From positions 186,001 to 250,000 of the forward strand of contig NZ_JACJTB010000001.1 in assembly GCF_014698475.1 (NCBI RefSeq): a DNA stretch of 64,000 bases. Reading direction: 5' to 3'. This DNA comes from Nostoc spongiaeforme FACHB-130. Its GTDB lineage: Bacteria > Cyanobacteriota > Cyanobacteriia > Cyanobacteriales > Nostocaceae. A model generated the notes under the pieces. The model had not been told where the DNA came from. It ran no database searches and was given only the letters and a program-made list of their open reading frames with translations. Shown here one piece after another: positions 57,410 to 64,000 of the stretch. Numbering within the stretch: the stretch's first letter is position 1; every line of letters starts with the position of its first letter. Position numbers and translations under genes: made by a program.

Positions 57410-60400
57410 ATGAAACCCAACAATATTGAAGATATTTACGAACTTTCTCCGATGCAACAGGGGATGCTGTTTCACAAGTTGGCTGCACCTGATTCGGTGG
57501 TGTATTTTGAGCAGAATTATTTTACTTTGCAAACGCCAATTAATATCCCAGTTTTCCAAAAAGCTTGGCAGCGAGTTGTAGACCGTCACCCAATTTTACG
57601 CACAGCATTTTATTGGGAAAATCTGGATAAACCATATCAAGTGGTGTATAAGCAAGTAGATTTGCCTTGGGAATTTCAAGATTGGCAACATTTATCATTA
57701 GAAGCACAACAAAAGCAGTTTGCAGATTTTTTAATAGCCGATGGCGATCGCGGTTTTGAATTAGGGCAAGCCCCTTTAATTCGCCTGACATTAATTCAGA
57801 TGGCTAAAGACAATTATCAATTTGTGTTTAGCTTTCATCACATCTTAATGGAAGGCTGGTCTGTAAGCTGGTTATGGAAAGAATTTTATGAGTTTTATTA
57901 TGCCTTTTGCCAAGGGCAAGATTTATATTTAGAACGCCCCCGCCCCTACAAAGAATATATTACTTGGTTACAACAACAAGACCAGAAAAAAGCCGAATCT
58001 TTTTGGCGGCACAAACTCCAAGGATTTACAGTTCCAACACCAATTCTGATTGGGAAAAATGCAGCTAATTTTGCTGACCAAGCCACAGATTATCACAGAC
58101 AAGAATTGCAGTTGTCAGCAACTATAACAACTGACATCAAAGCTTTTGCTCGTAAGTATCAACTAACTTTAAATATCATCATTAAAGGCGCTTGGGCTTT
58201 ACTTTTGAGCCGTTATAGTCAAGAGTCAGATGTAGTTTTTGGCTCCACATCTTCAGGTAGACCAACGGCGTTAGCTGATGCAGAGTCGATGATTGGGCTA
58301 TTTATCAACACACTCCCACTACGAGTAGAAGTAGACCATAATGCTGTCCTCACCGCTTGGTTGAAACAACTGCAAACCGAAGAAGTGCAGATGCGGGAGT
58401 ATGAATACAGCCCATTATCCAAAATTCAACAATGGAGTCAGATTTCCCCTGGTCTACCACTATTTGATAGTATTTTAGTTTTTGATAATGAATTAGTAGA
58501 TTACAATCAAGCATCGATTGTTGAAGATATCGGAGTCATCGATTCTCAATCATTATTTGACTGGACAAACTACCCCCTAACTGTGAAGGTAGTACCAAAT
58601 TCAGAATCATTAAATTTATATATTTCCTATAATAATCGTCAATTTGAAAGTTCTAGTATGAGCCGCATATTAGAGCATTTAAAAACTTTATTAGCGGGTT
58701 TTATTGCCAATCCCGAAGCAAAATTACGGGAACTACCAATGCTGACGGCACAAGAAAATGAGCAAATACTCCAAGCATGGAATAATACCGCAACTAATTA
58801 CGCTTTAGATAAATGTATTCATCAATTATTTGAACAACAAGTAAATAAAACACCCGATGCAGTAGCCGTAGAATTTGCAAATCAGCAATTAACTTATCAA
58901 CAGTTAAACGCCAAAGCCAACCAATTAGCTGATTATTTGCGATCGCTGGGAGTTAAGCCAGAGGTGTTAGTGGGAATTTGCGTGGAGCGTTCTTTGGATA
59001 TGATCATTGGACTACTCGCTATCCTCAAAGCGGGTGGTGCATATATCCCCCTCGACCCCAACTATCCCTCTGAACGCATCGCCTATATCCTGGAAGACAC
59101 ACAAGCACCAGTCTTACTCACCCAATCATCACTCTTGGCAGTCATGCCCCCACACCAAGCCAAGGTAATCTGTTTAGATACTGATTGGGATGACATCAGC
59201 CCACACAGCCAGGAAAATCTGGTTACGGAAGTCACGACTGAGAACCTCGCTTATGTGATTTACACCTCTGGTTCCACAGGTAAACCCAAAGGTGTACAAA
59301 TTCCCCACCTGGCCTTGAGTAACTTTTTGTACTCTATGCAGCAAGCCCCAGGTTTAACTGCTGAAGATACATTACTTGCAGTTACTACCTACTCCTTTGA
59401 TATTGCCGCCTTAGAATTATTTTTACCCATAATTGTCGGCGCACGGTTGGTAATTGCCAGCCAAGAAATTATCTCTGATGGTGTGCAGTTAGCGGCAAAA
59501 ATCACTGAGTGTCAAGCCACAGTTATGCAAGCCACACCAGCCACATGGCAATTACTGTTAGCCGCAGGTTGGGGTGGTAATCATCAATTAAAAATTCTCT
59601 GTGGTGGCGAAGCTTTACCAGAACAATTAGCCAATCAGTTACTAGAGAGGTGTCTGTGTTTGTGGAATATGTACGGCCCCACAGAAACCACAATTTGGTC
59701 AGCCGCTTGTCAAGTAAAAACCGTTGATCACACCGTACCCATTAGTTCGCCCATTGCCAATACCCAGCTTTATATCCTCGACCAAAATCACCAACTAATG
59801 CCCGTGGGTGTAGCCGGAGAGTTGTGCATTGGTGGTTTGGGACTGGCGAGGGGTTATTTCCAGCGTCCAGATTTAACCGCCGAAAAATTTATCCCCAATC
59901 CTTTTAGCGAAACAGCCGCACGCCTGTATAAAACCGGAGACTTGGCGCGATACTTACCCAATGGAGACATTGAATACCTGGGACGGATTGATTACCAAAT
60001 CAAAATCCGTGGTTTTCGTATTGAATTGGGAGAAATTGCTGCTGTCATTAGCCAACACCCAGCAGTTAGAGAAACTGTGGTGACGGTTCATGGTTCCGCC
60101 GCCGATACTCAACGAATCGTTGCCTATATAGTCCCCCACATAGGGCAAACTTTTACATCTGCGGAACTGCGGGATTTGTTAGCTGCTAAGTTGCCTAACT
60201 ACATGATGCCAGCAGCTTTTGTCACCTTAGAGGCACTACCATTAACACCCAATGGTAAAGTTGACCGCAAAGCACTCAAACTGCCGGAATTTACACCGGG
60301 ATCAACGTCCAGTCTGACTCCAGCCACACCCATAGAAAATTTATTAGCCGGGATTTGGGCGGAAATCCTGGGTATAGATAAAGTCGGGATTGATCAGAAT

Positions 60401-63400
60401 TTCTTTGAATTAGGCGGACATTCTTTAATCGCCACCCGTGTGATTTCCCAAATTCGTCAAGTCTTTCAAATCGAGTTACCTTTACGTTATTTATTTGAAA
60501 AACCCACCATCGCCGGGTTAGCGAAAGAAATTGAAAAAGCAATTCAGGCAGATTTCACAATTGCCACAACCAAGATTGAAAAGATGGCGCGATCGCCACA
60601 ATTACCTTTATCATTTGCTCAACAAAGGCTGTGGTTTTTATCCCAACTAGAACCAAATAGCCCATTCTACAATATCCCGGCAGCAGTAAGGCTACAAGGA
60701 CAGTTAAATGTGGCAGCTTTAGCCCAAAGTTTCAGCGAAATTGTCGCCCGTCATGAAGCACTGCGAACCAATTTCGTCACCACCGCCGGACAAGTTGTAG
60801 CTGCGATCGCACCAGAAAAGCCCCTCAGCTTATCTACCATCGATCTCAGCGACCTGGAAACCAATCAGCAAGCAGCCAAAATCCAACACCTCGCTGACTT
60901 AGAAGCACAACAACCCTTTGACATCAGCCGCGACCATCTCCTCAGAGTCAAACTCTTACGTCTGAGTGAACAAGAACATATTATTTTAGTGACAATGCAC
61001 CACATTGTCTCTGACGCTTGGTCAATTGGCATATTGGTACAAGAATTAGCCGCCCTTTATCCAGCTTTTTGTGATGGACAACCCTCACCATTACCTGCCC
61101 TACCAATACAATATGTAGACTTTGCCGCGTGGCAAAGACAATGGTTACAAGGACAAGTCCTGGAAACCCAAATATCTTATTGGCGCAAGCAGTTAGCAAA
61201 CGCCCCCACAGTTTTAGAATTACCCACCGATTATCCCAGACCAGCAATCCAGACCTTTCAGGGTGCAACCTACTCATTTGAATTATCTACAGAACTATCA
61301 ACAGCCCTGCAAAAATTGAGCCAACAGCAGGGAAGTACGTTATTTATGACCTTGTTGGCAGGTTTCCAAATCCTGCTATGGCGTTACACCGGACAAAAAG
61401 ATATTGTGGTTGGTTCGCCCATCGCTAACCGCAACCGAGCCGAAATAGAAGGGTTAATTGGCTTTTTTGTCAATACTTTAGTTCTGCGAACTAACTTAGC
61501 GGGAAATCCCAGCTTTGTAGAACTGCTCAAACAAGTGCGGGAAATGGCATTAGGCGCTTACGCACATCAGGATGTACCGTTTGAGTTGTTGGTTGAGCAA
61601 TTGCAACCCCAGCGCGATTTGAGCCATACGCCACTGTTTCAGGTGATGTTTGTCTTGCAAAATGCGCCGATGTCTGCATTAAAGCTGCCTGGTTTGACTT
61701 TAACACCGGAAGACAGCAATAGCGATAGTGCCAAGTTTGATTTAACTCTTTATGTCACAGAAACCGATTCAGGGTTAGTTGCGAGTTTAGAATACAACAC
61801 TGATTTATTTAAAGAAAGTACAATTTGCCGGATGGCAAGTCATTTGCAAACGTTGTTAGCAGGAATTGTGGCAAATCCACAGCAGCGTTTGTCAGAGTTA
61901 CCATTGTTGAATGAATCTGAGCAGCATCAATTACTGCGGGAGTGGAATGATACCGCCGTTGCCTATCCACAACATCTATGTATTCATCAATTATTTGCAC
62001 AACAGGTAAATAAAACACCAAATGCAGTAGCTGTAGAATTTGCAAATCAGCAATTAACTTACCAACAATTAAACACTAAAGCCAACCAATTAGCTGATTA
62101 TTTGCGATCGCTAGGAGTAAAACCAGAAGTATTGGTGGGGATTTGTGTAGAGCGTTCTTTGGATATGATCATTGGGTTACTCGCCATCCTCAAAGCGGGT
62201 GGCGCATATATCCCCCTCGACCCCAACTATCCATCTGAACGCATCGCCTATATCCTAGAAGACACACAAGCACCAGTCTTACTCACTCAAGCATCACTCT
62301 TGGCAGCAATGCCCCCACACCAAGCCAAGGTAATCTGTTTAGATACTGACTGGCATCACATCAGCCAACACAACCAGGAAAATCTAGTCACGGAAGTCAC
62401 GCCTGAGAACCTCGCCTACATTATCTATACCTCTGGTTCTACAGGCAAACCCAAAGGTGTGATGATTCAACATGCCAGCACCGTGGCAATGTTAGATTGG
62501 GCAGACAAAACCTTTAGCCGAGAAGCAAGGGCAGGAGTTTTAGCATCCACCTCTATTTGCTTTGACTTGTCGGTATTCGAGATGTTTGTGCCTTTGTGTT
62601 GTGGTGGCAAGGTGATTTTAATCGAGAATGCACTATATATCAGCAATCTCCCCGCAACCTGTGGTGTAACTTTAATTAATACTGTCCCCAGCGTGATTGC
62701 ACAGTTACTGGAAACAGATAGTATTCCCGCCTCTGTGCAAACTGTGAATATTGCGGGAGAACCACTGCAAAATCAACTCGTGCAGAAACTTTACCAGCAA
62801 GCTGACATACAACAGGTATATAACTTGTATGGCCCTTCGGAAGATACCACTTATTCTACGTTTGCCCTCATACAGAAGGGCGCGAACAGCACACCACCAA
62901 TTGGTAGACCAATTCACAACACCCAAGCTTATTTGTTAGATGAAAATTTACAACCAGTACCGATAGGTGTACCAGGGATGTTATACCTTGGTGGGGCTGG
63001 TTTAGCCCGTGGCTATCTCAATAAGGTAGAACTCACGGCGGATAAATTTATTCCCAACCCCTACGCTCATGTCCCAGGAGAACGATTATATAAAACTGGC
63101 GATTTAGCCCGCTATTTGCCGAACGGAGAAATTGAATACATTGGACGCATTGACAACCAAGTAAAAATTCGTGGTTTCCGCATTGAATTGGGCGAAATTG
63201 AAGCACTGACAATTCAGCATCCAGGCGTAGAAGCTGCTGTGGTTACGGCTGTGGATGCCCAACAAATAATCGCCTACGTAGTTTTCAACTCAGAACAACC
63301 GCCAACCATTGCGGAGTTACGCGGCTTTTTAGAGGCAAAGTTACCAAACTACATGATTCCCGCAGCTTTTGTGACTTTGGCAGCACTACCATTAACACCT

Positions 63401-63820
63401 AATGGTAAAGTCGATCGCAAAGCACTACCCGCACCAGACACAACCCATCCAGAATTAACAGCCGTTTATCAACCACCCCAAACTGAGTTAGAAAAAACCA
63501 TTGCGGATGTTTGGCAAGCAGTGTTGAATATTGAGCGTGTAGGTATTCATGACAATTTCTTTGAACTGGGTGGTCATTCGCTGCTGTTAATTCAAGTTCA
63601 CAGTCAATTACAAAAAATACTCCAGAAAGATTTTCTGTTGGTGGAAATGTTTCAATATCCAACTGTGAGTCGTTTGGCTAGATATTTTAGTCAGGAATCT
63701 ACAATTGCCACGTCTACTATCCCAAATTCCCATCGTGCGGAACAGCGAACTGCTTCGACTCAGCGTCGTAAACAAGCCAGGAAAGAATATCGTGCTGCTA
63801 CTAATCAAACAGGGGAGTGA
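57410..63820 (+). CDS. Two-module NRPS C-A(Gly)-PCP-C-A(Ala)-PCP
   Basis: 2136 residues. Module 1: C (1-440) of the DCL type ('IEDIYELSPMQQGMLFHKL') but with 'HHILMEGWS' (E for the conserved D); A pocket D-I-L-Q-L-G-M-I-W-K, the Gly code; PCP 'LGGHSLIATR'. Module 2: C (about 1070-1500) with 'HHIVSDAWS' (A for G); A pocket D-L-F-N-N-A-L-T-Y-K, the Ala code known from the microcystin D-Ala module; PCP 'LGGHSLLLIQ'. The two A domains are almost identical up to motif A3 and then diverge. The basic tail (HRAEQRTASTQRRKQARKEY) resembles those of NRPSs that precede a PKS. No thioesterase. RBS GCAGGAG lies 9 bases before the ATG. Confidence 0.93.
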   Translation: MKPNNIEDIYELSPMQQGMLFHKLAAPDSVVYFEQNYFTLQTPINIPVFQKAWQRVVDRHPILRTAFYWENLDKPYQVVYKQVDLPWEFQDWQHLSLEAQQKQFADFLIADGDRGFELGQAPLIRLTLIQMAKDNYQFVFSFHHILMEGWSVSWLWKEFYEFYYAFCQGQDLYLERPRPYKEYITWLQQQDQKKAESFWRHKLQGFTVPTPILIGKNAANFADQATDYHRQELQLSATITTDIKAFARKYQLTLNIIIKGAWALLLSRYSQESDVVFGSTSSGRPTALADAESMIGLFINTLPLRVEVDHNAVLTAWLKQLQTEEVQMREYEYSPLSKIQQWSQISPGLPLFDSILVFDNELVDYNQASIVEDIGVIDSQSLFDWTNYPLTVKVVPNSESLNLYISYNNRQFESSSMSRILEHLKTLLAGFIANPEAKLRELPMLTAQENEQILQAWNNTATNYALDKCIHQLFEQQVNKTPDAVAVEFANQQLTYQQLNAKANQLADYLRSLGVKPEVLVGICVERSLDMIIGLLAILKAGGAYIPLDPNYPSERIAYILEDTQAPVLLTQSSLLAVMPPHQAKVICLDTDWDDISPHSQENLVTEVTTENLAYVIYTSGSTGKPKGVQIPHLALSNFLYSMQQAPGLTAEDTLLAVTTYSFDIAALELFLPIIVGARLVIASQEIISDGVQLAAKITECQATVMQATPATWQLLLAAGWGGNHQLKILCGGEALPEQLANQLLERCLCLWNMYGPTETTIWSAACQVKTVDHTVPISSPIANTQLYILDQNHQLMPVGVAGELCIGGLGLARGYFQRPDLTAEKFIPNPFSETAARLYKTGDLARYLPNGDIEYLGRIDYQIKIRGFRIELGEIAAVISQHPAVRETVVTVHGSAADTQRIVAYIVPHIGQTFTSAELRDLLAAKLPNYMMPAAFVTLEALPLTPNGKVDRKALKLPEFTPGSTSSLTPATPIENLLAGIWAEILGIDKVGIDQNFFELGGHSLIATRVISQIRQVFQIELPLRYLFEKPTIAGLAKEIEKAIQADFTIATTKIEKMARSPQLPLSFAQQRLWFLSQLEPNSPFYNIPAAVRLQGQLNVAALAQSFSEIVARHEALRTNFVTTAGQVVAAIAPEKPLSLSTIDLSDLETNQQAAKIQHLADLEAQQPFDISRDHLLRVKLLRLSEQEHIILVTMHHIVSDAWSIGILVQELAALYPAFCDGQPSPLPALPIQYVDFAAWQRQWLQGQVLETQISYWRKQLANAPTVLELPTDYPRPAIQTFQGATYSFELSTELSTALQKLSQQQGSTLFMTLLAGFQILLWRYTGQKDIVVGSPIANRNRAEIEGLIGFFVNTLVLRTNLAGNPSFVELLKQVREMALGAYAHQDVPFELLVEQLQPQRDLSHTPLFQVMFVLQNAPMSALKLPGLTLTPEDSNSDSAKFDLTLYVTETDSGLVASLEYNTDLFKESTICRMASHLQTLLAGIVANPQQRLSELPLLNESEQHQLLREWNDTAVAYPQHLCIHQLFAQQVNKTPNAVAVEFANQQLTYQQLNTKANQLADYLRSLGVKPEVLVGICVERSLDMIIGLLAILKAGGAYIPLDPNYPSERIAYILEDTQAPVLLTQASLLAAMPPHQAKVICLDTDWHHISQHNQENLVTEVTPENLAYIIYTSGSTGKPKGVMIQHASTVAMLDWADKTFSREARAGVLASTSICFDLSVFEMFVPLCCGGKVILIENALYISNLPATCGVTLINTVPSVIAQLLETDSIPASVQTVNIAGEPLQNQLVQKLYQQADIQQVYNLYGPSEDTTYSTFALIQKGANSTPPIGRPIHNTQAYLLDENLQPVPIGVPGMLYLGGAGLARGYLNKVELTADKFIPNPYAHVPGERLYKTGDLARYLPNGEIEYIGRIDNQVKIRGFRIELGEIEALTIQHPGVEAAVVTAVDAQQIIAYVVFNSEQPPTIAELRGFLEAKLPNYMIPAAFVTLAALPLTPNGKVDRKALPAPDTTHPELTAVYQPPQTELEKTIADVWQAVLNIERVGIHDNFFELGGHSLLLIQVHSQLQKILQKDFLLVEMFQYPTVSRLARYFSQESTIATSTIPNSHRAEQRTASTQRRKQARKEYRAATNQTGE

Positions 63821-63856
63821 GTTTGGGAGGAAGATTTGAGGTTTGGTGATTTTTTT

Positions 63857-63920
63857 AACGAACCGCAAAGGACGCAAAGGGCGCAAAGTTATAAGAGTTT
63901 GAGAGAGTTCTTGCGTAAGT
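63857..63920 (+). repeat. Interspersed repeat (AACGAACCGCAAAG... type), second copy
   Basis: AACGAACCGCAAAGGACGCA followed by AAGGGCGCAAAG, an AGAGTTTGAGAGAGTT tract and the end TTGCGTAAGT. It matches the repeat at 52755-52832 and shares its end with the element at 6680-6814. It sits just downstream of the last complete NRPS gene. Confidence 0.7.
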
Positions 63921-63972
63921 TTTAATCAGGTTAGAAGTAACAGCATCAATATTAGTAATTAAAGGAAAATCC

Positions 63973-64000
63973 ATGACATTAAGTGAAACAGAAATTTTAT
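63973..64000 (+). CDS. Start of the next cluster gene, cut by window edge
   Basis: An ATG at 63973 with AAAGGAAAA as ribosome-binding site opens a frame reading MTLSETEIL before the window ends. Position and strand make it the next gene of the NRPS/PKS cluster. Nine residues are too few to tell whether it is a PKS, NRPS or tailoring gene. Confidence 0.6.

Overview
The window reads as chromosome of a filamentous, probably heterocystous cyanobacterium of the Nostoc/Anabaena type. The evidence is the very frequent GCGATCGC (HIP1) octamer, a CcaA-like beta-carbonic anhydrase, a CGLD27-family protein next to rsfS, an AMIN-domain TonB receptor, short interspersed repeats typical of Nostoc, and large mixed NRPS/PKS genes. 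I ran no searches; functions come from motifs read in the translations.

Layout. (1) 1-9.7 kb: housekeeping genes mixed with mobile-element debris: an IS4-type transposase tail, a homing-endonuclease fragment, initiator tRNA, asparaginase, rsfS with a CGLD27 gene, a GT4 glycosyltransferase, carbonic anhydrase, a MITE-like repeat, and an IS110-type transposase with a structured non-coding flank. (2) 9.7-14.5 kb: accessory island: a tightly packed minus-strand operon of small unknown proteins (two share an N-terminal pattern), a frameshifted coiled-coil gene, an XRE-type regulator, a lipoprotein, a tRNA-like remnant and a catalytic-domain-only tyrosine recombinase. (3) 14.6-20.35 kb: eight plus-strand genes, mostly coupled or overlapping, around a 760-aa collagen-like protein. 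They also include a shorter collagen/tail-fibre-like protein and a small one-TM coiled-coil protein. It looks like a phage-derived fibre/adhesin module without capsid or packaging genes. (4) 20.4-25.2 kb: anion permease, a divergent PPOX-MocR pair, a DUF938 methyltransferase and a tnpB remnant. (5) 25.2-29.1 kb: iron-siderophore uptake pair (FecB-like binding protein and TonB receptor) with a Fur-box-like site. (6) 29.1 kb to the right edge: a one-direction NRPS/PKS cluster that runs out of the window.

How the cluster should work. A fatty acid is activated by a FAAL and loaded on an ACP. The chain then passes C-A1-methyltransferase-PCP, KS-AT-KR-ACP, C-A(Ser)-PCP-E, C-A(Ser)-PCP, KS-AT-PCP-E and C-A(Gly)-PCP-C-A(Ala)-PCP. 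Inside the cluster lies a four-gene cassette (3-hydroxyacyl dehydrogenase, free ACP, acyl-CoA dehydrogenase, FkbH-like HAD protein). It matches hydroxymalonyl/methoxymalonyl-ACP synthesis but lacks the O-methyltransferase. The predicted partial product is fatty acyl - X(methylated) - hydroxylated ketide - D-Ser - Ser - ketide - Gly - Ala - continued. No thioesterase is present, so the line is incomplete here.

Most unusual points: a PRMT-like (not the usual NRPS-type) methyltransferase inside an adenylation domain; an epimerization domain attached to a PKS module and carrying degenerate catalytic motifs; the collagen operon beside a minimal integrase; and a candidate bridge-RNA region next to the IS110 transposase.
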